The notes below the pieces were generated by a model that was not told where the DNA came from, searched no databases, and saw nothing but the letters and a program-made list of their open reading frames with translations. Below are positions 1 to 8,217 of a stretch of 64,000 nt of DNA, one piece after another; within the stretch, counting starts at the first letter, position 1; every line of letters begins with the position of its first letter. The translations under genes and the position numbers were made by a program. Source of the stretch: Clostridia bacterium (GTDB lineage Bacteria; Bacillota; DAOUPZ01); assembly GCA_030625885.1 (NCBI GenBank), contig DAOUPZ010000018.1, forward strand, positions 1 to 64,000, read 5' to 3'.

Positions 1-77
1 GCTTCTTCATTTTCTATTACGCCATACTTTCTAAATTCTTCCTTCAAACCTTCGTCTAAAAATTTAGCTTCCATCAT
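1..77 (-). CDS. Partial small protein, paralog of the gene at 633-884
   Basis: Only the first 25 or so codons are in the window; the gene continues past position 1. The start at 77 sits 8 nt after a GGAGG. The N-terminus MEAKFLDEGLKEEF matches the protein at 633-884 almost residue for residue, and similarity continues through YGV and NEEA. Function unknown. The copies lie in the same orientation about 0.55 kb apart, so a local duplication is likely. Confidence 0.7.
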   Translation of the reverse strand, partial: MMEAKFLDEGLKEEFRKYGVIENEE

Positions 78-102
78 TTTTCATTCCTCCTTTGGTGTTC
101 CT

Positions 103-195
103 TTATTTTCCGATCCGCCCTGTATTCTCTTGTTCTTTCTCTATATCTACCTCCTCCTGTATTTTGATTAATTTATAGAAAGAAATATTAGTCAT
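103..195 (-). CDS. Possible 30-aa leader ORF before the partial gene
   Basis: A short frame reads MTNISFYKLIKIQEEV and continues with a Glu/Lys-rich tail, ending 25 nt before the start of the partial gene at 77. It has an ATG but no convincing ribosome binding site in front of it; a GGAGGAGG lies inside the frame. It could be a leader peptide, a tiny gene or chance. No homology is recognised. Confidence 0.2.
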   Translation of the reverse strand: MTNISFYKLIKIQEEVDIEKEQENTGRIGK

Positions 196-494
196 CTCTT
201 AATATGTATATATAATTTCATAATATAGAATATATAATTTAATATTAATTTATTATTATCTCTAGTTTCATTATAAGGAATATATACTATTTTTTCAATT
301 GTTAAATATTTATAAATATCATATCATCCGTCTATCTATGTTAGATTCAACCAATTACCTCTTATTCTCTTTTCTTATTGCCATTTTTCATGGTATATCG
401 ATAATTTTATTTCCTTATTTGAAATTAAATATCAAAAAATCTAAGTATGGTTTCTTTATTTGAAATTATATTTAGGGTTTCTGATGTTTATGTT

Positions 495-560
495 TGTTTA
501 ATAATAAAACTAATCCATTATCTGATTGATCAGATAATGGATTAGTTTTATTATTAAACA
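495..560. terminator. Long perfect palindrome, 32-bp arms, 2-nt loop
   Basis: Left arm 495-526 (TGTTTAATAATAAAACTAAT at its outer end) is exactly complementary to right arm 529-560 with only TG between. It lies between the two small paralogs. The hairpin could terminate or insulate transcription, but neither side has a clean U-tract, so the terminator label is provisional. Confidence 0.5.
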
Positions 561-578
561 CTATATTCAATTATTTAA

Positions 579-600
579 AATGGGTTTTTGGGGGAACCCT
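579..600 (-). terminator. Putative terminator of the 83-aa gene
   Basis: On the minus strand GGGTT and AACCC (positions 582-599) form a short stem followed by ATTTTAAATAATT, about 35 nt after the stop codon at 633. The stem is short; a second partner for GGG lies just upstream, so the fold may be bistable. Confidence 0.35.
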
Positions 601-632
601 TTTTAGGGACTTATTATGCAATCAAATAAAAT

Positions 633-884
633 TTATGCACATTGACCTGTTAGATCATGACATCTGTGTTTTAATACTTCAATCACTTCTTCTGGCTCTA
701 ATCTCATGGCATCAATCATCAGGCACTGTTTCCCACCAAAGGGCAAATAACAAATGCTGTTAATAATTTCATGTAAATGCGATGATGTTCCTTGATAAAT
801 AACCGTTTCTGCTTCCTCATTAGATACAACACCATAACCTGCAAATGTTTCCTTTAATTTTTCATCCAAGAACTTAGCTTCCAT
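633..884 (-). CDS. Small cytoplasmic protein of unknown function, 83 aa
   Basis: Preceded by a strong site (GGAGG, 9 nt from ATG 884). There is no signal peptide or membrane segment. The protein has an acidic amphipathic N-terminal helix (MEAKFLDEKLKETF), a central hydrophobic stretch with Cys and a GGKQC turn, and a C-terminal helix ending in HRCHDLTGQCA, giving four Cys in total. A paralog begins at position 77, with the N-terminal 25 residues strongly conserved. A conserved head shared by tandem copies is compatible with a leader-type peptide, but nothing else proves that. I do not recognise the family. Confidence 0.75.
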   Translation of the reverse strand: MEAKFLDEKLKETFAGYGVVSNEEAETVIYQGTSSHLHEIINSICYLPFGGKQCLMIDAMRLEPEEVIEVLKHRCHDLTGQCA

Positions 885-1265
885 AATATACTCCGCCTCC
901 TGTTTTTATATTTTTGAAAAACTTTATTTGGCCATATTATCTTTTACTACAATTCTTGTTTCATCAATAATTAGAAATATTTCATCATTTTTTTCACGAT
1001 AAGATCTTTTATGTACTTTGTATACTGAATTTTGGTTAATTATTTTTTAATATTGTTTATGGTTTCATTATAATAAACTTAGTTTAATATAGCAAAACTA
1101 ATAATCTGATGAATTTTTCTGAATTTTTTAAATAGTTTAACATTGCTCAATATTGCTTCTATTTACTTACTATTTTTACATTTATCATAATATGAAACAA
1201 TTCCCAGGATAATTGATTTATCAATTATCCTGGGAATTGTTTTTATATAAAAACATCATAATACT
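885..1265. other. AT-rich intergenic region with possible relic frame
   Basis: About 380 bp with no normal gene. On the minus strand a frame with no usual start codon runs from about 1049 to a stop at 924-926 and reads like real protein (YREKNDEIFLIIDETRIVV in its centre). It may be a decayed gene, or a gene using an unusual start. The strong hairpin at 1195-1242 belongs to the operon upstream. Confidence 0.4.
1195..1242 (-). terminator. Perfect 23-bp-arm hairpin ending the activase operon
   Basis: Arms 1195-1217 and 1220-1242 are exactly complementary with a 2-nt loop, 24 nt past the stop of the activase gene. The minus-strand side is followed by a T-rich run (TTTCATATTATG). It most likely terminates the 4293-1266 operon. 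Confidence 0.75.
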
Positions 1266-2225
1266 TTAGCTAATCATGGTAGACCACTTACCACAACGAT
1301 CACCCCAACGGGCTACGGATTGTCCATTTCTAAGCATTTCCACAACTTCACATTGGTTAGAACAATGCGTACATTCAAAACTTTTCATACGATAATCCAT
1401 ATCCTTCACTTCAAAACCTTTAAAAAGAGTCGTACCTTTTTTTTGAACAGCCTCTTTTGCTAGCAGTGCCGCGCCTACAGCACCCATCACATTAAAATGC
1501 TCTGGAATAATCACTTCCATCCCCAAGGCTTTTTCAAATGCCGCTTTAATTCCAGCATTCGCTGCCACACCCCCCTGGAAGGTTACAGCGCCTAAAATTT
1601 CCTTACCTTTTCCCACATTATTCAAATAATTGCGTACCAACGCTTCACATAACCCGCAAATAATATCTTCTAAAGAATGTCCCATTTGTTGTTTATGGAT
1701 CATGTCAGATTCTGCAAAAACGGAACATCTTCCTGCAATACGCACGGCATTGTGAGACTTTAGAGCCAAATTACCAAATTCTTCAATAGGAATGTCCAAA
1801 CGACTGGCTTGCTGATCTAAAAAAGAACCAGTACCCGCAGCACACACTGTATTCATAGCAAAATCTACCGCAACACCATTACGAATAATAATAATCTTTG
1901 AATCCTGCCCGCCAATCTCCAACACAGTCTGTACACCCGGTACCACATGAGATGATGCAACAGCATGAGCGGTAATTTCATTTTTGACAGAATCTGCCCC
2001 AGCCACTAAACTCGCTAAATGGCGCCCACTACCTGTCGTTCCTACCCCTTTAACCGAAAGATGATTGCCTGCTGCTGTTAAAATTTGTTCAAGTCCTTTT
2101 TGTACAGCGGGAATAGGGCGACCCTGTGTACGCAGATAAATTTTATGTGTGATCTCGTTATTTTCATTTAAAGTAACCACATTGGTACTTACTGATCCCA
2201 CATCTATCCCTAAATAGACATCCAT
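1266..2225 (-). CDS. Acyl-CoA dehydratase activase (HgdC/BadF-BcrA family ATPase)
   Basis: 319 aa ASKHA-fold ATPase. The N-terminus YLGIDVGSVSTNVV is the phosphate-1 loop, EIGGQDSKII is the conserved nucleotide-site segment, and CAAGTGSFLDQQ carries one cluster Cys; a second conserved Cys is in RIAGRCSVFAESD. In this family a homodimer holds one [4Fe-4S] cluster and uses ATP to send low-potential electrons to a partner protein. The C-terminal extension has FECTHCSNQCEV, the start of the segment that in many bacteria links the ATPase to DUF2229 in one long polypeptide. Overlaps the upstream gene by 16 nt. Substrate of the system is unknown; no dehydratase alpha/beta pair is in the window. Confidence 0.88.
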   Translation of the reverse strand: MDVYLGIDVGSVSTNVVTLNENNEITHKIYLRTQGRPIPAVQKGLEQILTAAGNHLSVKGVGTTGSGRHLASLVAGADSVKNEITAHAVASSHVVPGVQTVLEIGGQDSKIIIIRNGVAVDFAMNTVCAAGTGSFLDQQASRLDIPIEEFGNLALKSHNAVRIAGRCSVFAESDMIHKQQMGHSLEDIICGLCEALVRNYLNNVGKGKEILGAVTFQGGVAANAGIKAAFEKALGMEVIIPEHFNVMGAVGAALLAKEAVQKKGTTLFKGFEVKDMDYRMKSFECTHCSNQCEVVEMLRNGQSVARWGDRCGKWSTMIS

Positions 2226-3322
2226 ACTAACTCCCCCTCCTGTTGTGCTTTTCTGCGGGCAATCAAATCTAAGAATGCTTCTAAGCGTGTTGCAACACCC
2301 GCTTCTCCAGATTGTTCATCCAAAACTAAAGATAATACGGGAATATCTTTCTCCTTACTCACTTGAGGCAAAATAGATTCAGCTACAATTTCAGGCATAC
2401 AAGTAAATGGCATTAACTGAATCACACCATCATAACCGCCATTAGCATACTTCACCGTATGACCAATGGTTTCCAAACCATGCCCCCCCACAAAGTGGTT
2501 AAGATACGGTTTAGCCAAATTCTTCAAGCTGCCTGATCGATTTAAATGCAGCGCATTAAAGACAAGATGTTCTTTTACCCAATCACTTAGATAAATAGAC
2601 TTGCTCACTTCTGCACCCAAATCCCCTAAACTCCATTGGATATTAAGACTGGCAAAAGGCTCTAAGAGCATATAGATTTCACCTACCAAACCAATACGTA
2701 ACGGCTGACGCTGCAAATCCCTTTCAATCTTATTTATTTTTTTCTTACCTGCTGTTAATACTTCTTTCACTTCTTTAGGATGCTTAGCTTCTTCTATCCA
2801 TTTTAATATCTGATCAAAGGCTTTCTTCGTATCCCCTCTGTTTATTTCATAGGGATGATATTTTAGAGATAACTTCTCAATTTCATCTACTGCATTCAGT
2901 TTTTTCCATACCAAATGGAGGGTCTTTACCAACTGCCCAGTGCTGATCCGCCTTTGGGTTAAACGGCGATACTGATGTTTTAAATCTTTCCAATCACAGT
3001 CAGGCGGTTCCATGACGATCATTTCCATATCACACCCTAAATCCTGCAATATCTCACGCTGCACCTGAGCATAATAACCAAACCGGCAAGGACCAACTCC
3101 GCCTGCCATAACGACCGTATCCGCTCCCTTTTCCCACGCTTCTATATAGTTACCAACATTAATTTTCAAAGGCAAACAGGCAAATTCCGGAGAATGTTTA
3201 ACGCCCAATTCAATTGTGCGCTTACTTGAAGGCGGCGGAAGCACAACCTCTTGGCCGATTCCTTCCAAAAAAGTTTTCACCGGGATATTTAATGTCCCCA
3301 TATGAGGAAATGTAACAACCAT
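2210..3322 (-). CDS. 2-hydroxyacyl-CoA dehydratase D-component-like protein (CoA activase partner)
   Basis: 370 aa, start ATG 3322 overlapping the upstream stop (TAATG) with AAGGAGG in front. Conserved Cys sites suit Fe-S ligation: SPEFACLPLK, GGVGPCRFGYYAQ, PPDCDW and MPFTCMPEIVAESILP. Family knowledge: such HGD-D/DUF2229 proteins are usually fused to an activase in one large protein and are related to double-cubane [8Fe-9S] reductases. Here the parts are separate genes. The reaction cannot be predicted. Confidence 0.8.
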   Translation of the reverse strand: MVVTFPHMGTLNIPVKTFLEGIGQEVVLPPPSSKRTIELGVKHSPEFACLPLKINVGNYIEAWEKGADTVVMAGGVGPCRFGYYAQVQREILQDLGCDMEMIVMEPPDCDWKDLKHQYRRLTQRRISTGQLVKTLHLVWKKLNAVDEIEKLSLKYHPYEINRGDTKKAFDQILKWIEEAKHPKEVKEVLTAGKKKINKIERDLQRQPLRIGLVGEIYMLLEPFASLNIQWSLGDLGAEVSKSIYLSDWVKEHLVFNALHLNRSGSLKNLAKPYLNHFVGGHGLETIGHTVKYANGGYDGVIQLMPFTCMPEIVAESILPQVSKEKDIPVLSLVLDEQSGEAGVATRLEAFLDLIARRKAQQEGELVWMSI

Positions 3323-4293
3323 TAAACAACCTCCTTCCTGCGAACCATATCGAGAAAAGCCTCAATACGCGTTACTAATCCTGCTTCGCCGGTATGCTCA
3401 TCAATTGTAAGGAGCATAAAAGGCACCGTTTTACGACGTACCGCTTCTCTTTCCATTAACTCCGCTACTAAAGAATCCGGACCACAGCCAAAAGCAGTCA
3501 TCTGAATTATCCCATCAATTCTAGGATTTTCCATAAAAGAATAGGTAGATCCAATAATTTGCTTACCATACGTCCAAAACATATCCTTAGGAAGCTTTTC
3601 TGCCTGTTTCTCAATAAAATGACGCGGAACCATTTCCGGTGTCAAAACACATATGTTCATTTTTTGAAGCTTATCAATCATATTCATACTGACATACCGG
3701 TCATAAATATTATATCCATGACCAATCAAGGCAATATTCAATTCCCCCGGCTGCTTCTTTTCTCTAACCATCTTCCCTGATAAAATATTGAGTGATTCAT
3801 AAGGCGTAAACCCTTCTATCATCAAGTTTTGATATTTTTTTTGCTCTTGACAGGCTGCCACATAGGCTTTATAAATCTTGCAAGGATTAGATGAAAAAAG
3901 CGTTCCAATACGATAAATTTCTCTCATGTACTGACGCGAATGTTTACGCATATTAACACAAGGTTCAATAAAAGGTGGTAATTCGGATACAGTTTGCCGA
4001 ATCATATCCGGTAAACCCAAGAATTTTGGACAGGTATATTCATTTCTCGCCACACTTACCATACGGGGCATAAATAAAAAATCCACACGACCCTTTAAAT
4101 TTAAAACATGTCCATAAAAAAGTTTAACCGGTAAACAAGTTTCATCAACAGCTGTTTTTACCCCTTCGTTTAATATATGTTTTGTCGTCTCATCTGAAAC
4201 AACCACTTCCGCTCCTAAGCTTTCAAAAAAAGTCTTCCACTTGGGAAAATAATTATAATATAAAAGAGCCCGTGGTATCCCTACTTTTACCAT
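3322..4293 (-). CDS. DUF2229-like CoA activase-associated protein
   Basis: 323 aa. Begins VGIPRALLYYNYFPKWKTFF, the typical start of DUF2229 (acyl-CoA dehydratase activase-related). Conserved Cys are in DETCLPVKLFYGH, RNEYTCPKFLGLP, EPCVNMR, NPCKIY and AFGCGPDSLVAEL; the C-terminal TIDEHTGEAGLVTRIEAF echoes the end of the 370-aa neighbour, so the two look like ancient paralogs. First gene of the three-gene operon; good RBS (GAGGAGG). It probably forms the electron-accepting complex with its two neighbours. Confidence 0.8.
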   Translation of the reverse strand: MVKVGIPRALLYYNYFPKWKTFFESLGAEVVVSDETTKHILNEGVKTAVDETCLPVKLFYGHVLNLKGRVDFLFMPRMVSVARNEYTCPKFLGLPDMIRQTVSELPPFIEPCVNMRKHSRQYMREIYRIGTLFSSNPCKIYKAYVAACQEQKKYQNLMIEGFTPYESLNILSGKMVREKKQPGELNIALIGHGYNIYDRYVSMNMIDKLQKMNICVLTPEMVPRHFIEKQAEKLPKDMFWTYGKQIIGSTYSFMENPRIDGIIQMTAFGCGPDSLVAELMEREAVRRKTVPFMLLTIDEHTGEAGLVTRIEAFLDMVRRKEVV

Positions 4294-4362
4294 TAAAATG
4301 CCTCCTCTTATCTACAATAGTGCTCCATATGTAGATCATTACGACCCACGATCATCATTTAA

Positions 4363-5820
4363 CTAATTTCCGCCGCTGGCCTGGTCAGAATCTTTAGTCT
4401 TGAGAAATGTCGGCCGTGCATGAATCCTATAGCCTGGTTTCCGTACCAAAACTTCCAAGAGGCTTTTCCCCTCGAAGGGAACAAGCGGCCACAAATAAGG
4501 CACCCCAAATGATTTAGTAGTCCCTGTCAGTAATAATATGAGAACAAGACCCACCAAAAAACCTGTTAAATGCCAAATACCTGCCAAAACAATTAAAAAC
4601 AAGCGAAGCATATTAGCCGCCAGCGCCAGTTCCAGACTAGGCGTGGCAAAAGCACCCACAACAGCGGCAGCCATATACAGAACAACCTCGGGTGAAAACA
4701 CACCCACTTGAACCGCAAAATCCCCCAGCATAAATGATCCAATAAAACCTAATGAAGTAGCCAGCGAGGAAGGTACATGAATACAAGCCATACGTACGAG
4801 ATCAATACCAATTGAAGCAATAATAAATTGAGCAAACAATGGTACATCTCCCGATTCCTTTGTCCCAATAAAACTTAAAAATTCAGGCAAATACTGTTTA
4901 TCCAGAGCAAGGGCTAGCCATAAAGCCGGCACAAAAAGAGAAAAAGCAATTCCAAATAAACGAATCCAACGCAAATAAGTTCCTACAACGGGATCCTGAC
5001 GATACTCTTCTGCATGCTGCAGATGATGAAATAAAGTGACGGGAGCGAGAATCACACTGGGTGATGTATCAACCACAATCGCTACATGTCCTTCAAATAT
5101 ATGTGCGGCTACCACATCAGGACGCTCTGAGTATCGCACTTTGGGAAGAAAGTTCCATTTTTTCCGAGTAATAAATTCTTCTATTGTTTTCTCCGCCATT
5201 GGCATGGCATCAACCTCAATTTTTTCAACCCTGCCTTTGATGGTTTCCACAAGTTCTGCATTGGTTACATCATCTAAATAAACAATAGCTACATCCGTTT
5301 TTGAGCGCCGTCCCACTTGTACCATTTCAATCCGTAATTTAGAATCACGAATACGCCTGCGAATCAGCGCGGTATTAAAAACAATCGTTTCTACAAAACC
5401 ATCACGAGACCCACGAGTCACGCGCTCAATATCCGGTTCCTCAGGTCCACGAGCAGGATACGTACGGGCATCAATAACGATGGCCTGACTTTGCCCATCT
5501 AATAATAAAGCAGGCGCCCCTGCCAAAACATTATCAAGTACATCTTCCAGTGTTTCTACCGTATCTGTTTCAACATAAGGAATCTTTTCATCAAGGAGCT
5601 TCTGAATCGGATTGACACCGATTTCCTCCTGCTCTGCTCTCATCAACATGCGGAAAATATCCGTGAATACATCATCCTTCACCAACCCATCAATAAAAAT
5701 GAGCGCCGCTTTTTTTCGTCCTATGGTAAATTCACGCACAATGGTGTCAAAACTAATGCCTACTCCCAATTCTTCTTTAATAATTTCTAAATTTTCTGTT
5801 ATTTTTTTACTGATGTCCAT
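4363..5820 (-). CDS. spoVAF: Stage V sporulation protein AF (GerA-family)
   Basis: 485 aa GerA-type protein: soluble N-terminal part to about residue 290 (with the family signature VERVTRGSRDGFVET-like segment ERVTRGSRDGFVET), then about five membrane segments, including FIIASIGIDLVRMACIHVPSSLA. Last gene of the spoVA operon and overlaps spoVAEa by 14 nt. In Bacillus SpoVAF sits in the spore inner membrane and modulates germination, together with FigP/SpoVA. Length and position match the family. No clear terminator separates it from the activase operon 69 nt further on, so read-through is possible. Confidence 0.93.
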   Translation of the reverse strand: MDISKKITENLEIIKEELGVGISFDTIVREFTIGRKKAALIFIDGLVKDDVFTDIFRMLMRAEQEEIGVNPIQKLLDEKIPYVETDTVETLEDVLDNVLAGAPALLLDGQSQAIVIDARTYPARGPEEPDIERVTRGSRDGFVETIVFNTALIRRRIRDSKLRIEMVQVGRRSKTDVAIVYLDDVTNAELVETIKGRVEKIEVDAMPMAEKTIEEFITRKKWNFLPKVRYSERPDVVAAHIFEGHVAIVVDTSPSVILAPVTLFHHLQHAEEYRQDPVVGTYLRWIRLFGIAFSLFVPALWLALALDKQYLPEFLSFIGTKESGDVPLFAQFIIASIGIDLVRMACIHVPSSLATSLGFIGSFMLGDFAVQVGVFSPEVVLYMAAAVVGAFATPSLELALAANMLRLFLIVLAGIWHLTGFLVGLVLILLLTGTTKSFGVPYLWPLVPFEGKSLLEVLVRKPGYRIHARPTFLKTKDSDQASGGN

Positions 5821-6388
5821 ATTCTATGCCGCTCCTTTGCAGGATTTCCTGCACAGCCCTCGCCGTAACAGGGCATCCCTTCTTCAGGTCATCCCGGCCA
5901 TCCATTTTCCCAATATCACCGATTCCAATAATAATAGGAATATTAAGTGTCTCTAAGATATCTACCGTATCCCCTTTAATAATCCCCTTTCCTTCTCGAT
6001 CATTGCTCCCATCCTTGTTCACACCCCCTTGCACAATATGACAATCCCTATCAACAGAACAATCCACATGAACTCCGTGCACATGGGGCGTATTAGATGC
6101 TACAGCAAGTGCACCTAATACCTCAATATCAGGATGGTGAACAATATACTCAAGCGCATGTTCTCCCCTACCCGTTCCAGCGACACCATTATCATCTACC
6201 ATCACCAAAACAGGGTCATATTTAGCTTGTTTAATCAAAGCTACCAGTTCACTTCCAGTAAAAGAAGTGGGATTCCCTCCCGACAATGAAATACAGCGTA
6301 ATCCTAATTGCTTAGCTGTTGCTTCTACTGTCTTTTGCGCCACATGGTCTCCATCTGTCACTAGAATAACTCTCGTTTTCTCTTCCAT
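5807..6388 (-). CDS. spoVAEa: Stage V sporulation protein AEa
   Basis: 193 aa from ATG 6388, which has GGAGG 6 nt upstream; a longer frame to 6439 lacks a site. Soluble protein beginning TRVILVTDGDHVAQKTVEATA, with acidic loop MVDDNGVAGTGRGEHALEYI and HGVHVDCSVDR; matches the SpoVAE (Pfam SpoVAE, B. subtilis SpoVAEa) family over its full length. Its role in dipicolinic acid uptake or germination is not well defined. Sits between an unknown membrane protein and spoVAF. Confidence 0.9.
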   Translation of the reverse strand: MEEKTRVILVTDGDHVAQKTVEATAKQLGLRCISLSGGNPTSFTGSELVALIKQAKYDPVLVMVDDNGVAGTGRGEHALEYIVHHPDIEVLGALAVASNTPHVHGVHVDCSVDRDCHIVQGGVNKDGSNDREGKGIIKGDTVDILETLNIPIIIGIGDIGKMDGRDDLKKGCPVTARAVQEILQRSGIEYGHQ

Positions 6389-6423
6389 ATCCTGCCTCCA
6401 TTTCTTCTGGTAACGATTCCTTG

Positions 6424-6810
6424 TTATAATAATTGCCATATACTTAAGAAAGTAGATACCAATCCCAATCGCAACGAAATAACACCTAAAGGATCTGAAA
6501 CTCTCGTAAAAGGATTAAAGAATTGTTTTCTATGTTCACGCTTTAAGCCGCCACTAATCATTCCCATCAACATACAAATAGCAGGACCGCTAAGCGCAAC
6601 TAAAACATATTGTTCATTACCACTCAATACACCAAGAGTATTGCCAAAAATACCGCCAAACAAAACATGATAAATGTCTCCATGGAGAAATAAAATGGTA
6701 AGTATACGGACAATCTCTTGAATAAACGCCACAAAAATTATATAAAAAAGATAAAAAGGGCCCAAAAAAACGATGCTCAAAAACAACCCAACAAAGTCAA
6801 GAAGAATCAC
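6424..6810 (-). CDS. Unknown membrane protein inside the spoVA operon, 128 aa
   Basis: GTG start at 6810, preceded by AGGGGG and 11 nt after the spoVAEb stop. Three to four hydrophobic segments: residues about 2-40 (two helices, LFLSIVFLGPFYLFYIIFVA), 65-85 (VLVALSGPAICMLMGMI) and the C-terminal end (LGLVSTFLSIWQLL). Co-transcribed with spoVAEb and spoVAEa by spacing, so probably forespore-made and in the spore membrane. B. subtilis has no gene at this place. I do not recognise a named family. Confidence 0.8.
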   Translation of the reverse strand: MILLDFVGLFLSIVFLGPFYLFYIIFVAFIQEIVRILTILFLHGDIYHVLFGGIFGNTLGVLSGNEQYVLVALSGPAICMLMGMISGGLKREHRKQFFNPFTRVSDPLGVISLRLGLVSTFLSIWQLL

Positions 6811-6821
6811 GCTTATACCCC

Positions 6822-7172
6822 CTACCCTTTGGGATTAAACAATACCGCCATAATAAACCCAAAAATCACAGCAGCCCCAATCCCGAGTGAAGACGCCTCT
6901 AAAGCACCGCTAAAAGCGCCGATCAATCCAGCTTCCTCCACCCCTTTCATGACACCTTTGGCCAATGCATATCCAAATCCAGGTAAAGGAACCGTTGCCC
7001 CCGCTCCACCCATCTCCACTAGAGGTTCATACACACCCAAAGCCGTCAGAACAACCCCCGAGCATACAAACAAAACAAGAATATGAGCAGGCAGCAGTTT
7101 TGTTTTATCCATAAGTAATTGTCCAATCATACAAATGGAGCCCCCTACAATAAATACTTTTAAGTACTCCAT
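6822..7172 (-). CDS. spoVAEb: Stage V sporulation protein AEb (SpoVAC/SpoVAE family channel protein)
   Basis: 116 aa from ATG 7172, chosen because GGGGGGAG precedes it and it overlaps the spoVAD stop as TGATG. MEYLKVFIVGGSICMIGQ and the later VPLPGFGYALAKGVMKGVEE are the same motif set as SpoVAC (GLICILGQ, VPITGFANSIVSPAMEF). Polytopic inner-membrane protein, about four helices, part of the SpoVA channel for Ca-dipicolinate. Confidence 0.93.
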   Translation of the reverse strand: MEYLKVFIVGGSICMIGQLLMDKTKLLPAHILVLFVCSGVVLTALGVYEPLVEMGGAGATVPLPGFGYALAKGVMKGVEEAGLIGAFSGALEASSLGIGAAVIFGFIMAVLFNPKG

Positions 7173-8206
7173 CAACTCCCCCCCTGCTTTCCAGGATTCA
7201 TTTCTACAGTAATGGCATGAGCTACCCCAGGAATGGATTCCCCTTGAAGACTGCTCGTGGGACTTAAAAGTGCCCCCGTCCCCATTAATAACAGCCGCTG
7301 ATAGGTTCCCTTTTTCATTTCTTTCATAAAATGGCCACACATTAATGAGCCGATACAACCACAGCCGCTTCCTCCAGCCATCACTTCATTTTGGGTTTCC
7401 AAATCATAGATTAGAACACCGCCATCGGTATATTTGTTCCCTACATTAATCCCTTTTTGTTCCAGCAACGTTTCAACAATACCCTTGCCAACCGAAGCCA
7501 GATCACCAGAACACATCAAATCATAATCTCCCGGTGTTCGTTGTGTATCATTCAAGTGACGAGCAATGGTATCTGCCGCCGCAGGCGCCATTGCCGCACC
7601 CATATCATCCGGTGCCATAATGCCTAAATCAATCACCCGTCCGAAAGTAGCATGCGTAACGCAAGGACCATTTCCTTCCCGACTGATGACCGCCGCCCCT
7701 GCAGCCGTTACCGTCCATTGAGCCGTTGGTTTGTGCTTAACCCCTTGTTCATTTGGTGCTCGATATTGCCGCTCAGCTGTTTGATGATGACTGGAAGTTG
7801 CTACGAGTACATTCTGGGCAAACCCCCCATCTATTAAAATGGAAGCTAATGCTGTTCCTTCCATAATCGTAGAGCAAGCACCATAAATCCCTATGAACGG
7901 TATTTCTAAATCACGCGCTGTAAAATTTGCAGTGATAATCTGGTTGAGTAAATCTCCTGCCAAAAAATAGTCAATATCGTCTAAGGTCAACCCGGCTTTA
8001 TTTACCGCTAGTTGAGCAGCTTCTTTAAGCATCTTGCATTCTGCTTTTTCCCAAGATTTTTCTCCATACAAACTATCATCAATAATTAAGTCAAAATCCT
8101 TCCCCAAAGGCCCTTCTCCTTCTTTTTTTCCGCCAATCGCGGCAGAGGATAAGATAACAGGGGGATTTTGAAAATATATCGTTGAATTCCCGACACGTTT
8201 TAACAC
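7172..8206 (-). CDS. spoVAD: Stage V sporulation protein AD (thiolase-like)
   Basis: 344 aa using GTG 8206 (AAGGGGTGAT just upstream; the B. subtilis protein aligns from here). Thiolase/ketoacyl-synthase fold: GIYGACSTIMEGTALAS holds the Cys region and CTMSSG-type loops follow. In Bacillus the protein binds dipicolinic acid on the forespore membrane face and is not a catalyst. Located between spoVAC and spoVAEb with 11-nt and overlapping junctions, so one operon. Confidence 0.95.
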   Translation of the reverse strand: MLKRVGNSTIYFQNPPVILSSAAIGGKKEGEGPLGKDFDLIIDDSLYGEKSWEKAECKMLKEAAQLAVNKAGLTLDDIDYFLAGDLLNQIITANFTARDLEIPFIGIYGACSTIMEGTALASILIDGGFAQNVLVATSSHHQTAERQYRAPNEQGVKHKPTAQWTVTAAGAAVISREGNGPCVTHATFGRVIDLGIMAPDDMGAAMAPAAADTIARHLNDTQRTPGDYDLMCSGDLASVGKGIVETLLEQKGINVGNKYTDGGVLIYDLETQNEVMAGGSGCGCIGSLMCGHFMKEMKKGTYQRLLLMGTGALLSPTSSLQGESIPGVAHAITVEMNPGKQGGS

Positions 8207-8217
8207 ATGATCACCCC

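Larger units (their letters stand above)
78..632. other. AT-rich intergenic region with two hairpins
   Basis: About 550 bp of very AT-rich DNA between the two small paralogs. Apart from the weak 30-codon frame at 103-195 it holds a 32-bp-arm perfect palindrome (495-560) and a short GGGTT/AACCC hairpin (582-599). No other gene is supported. Confidence 0.6.

Noticed and set aside
3559..3780. Plus-strand frames inside minus-strand genes, here and at many other places
   Set aside because: They are shadows of well-supported genes: no ribosome sites, no recognisable motifs.
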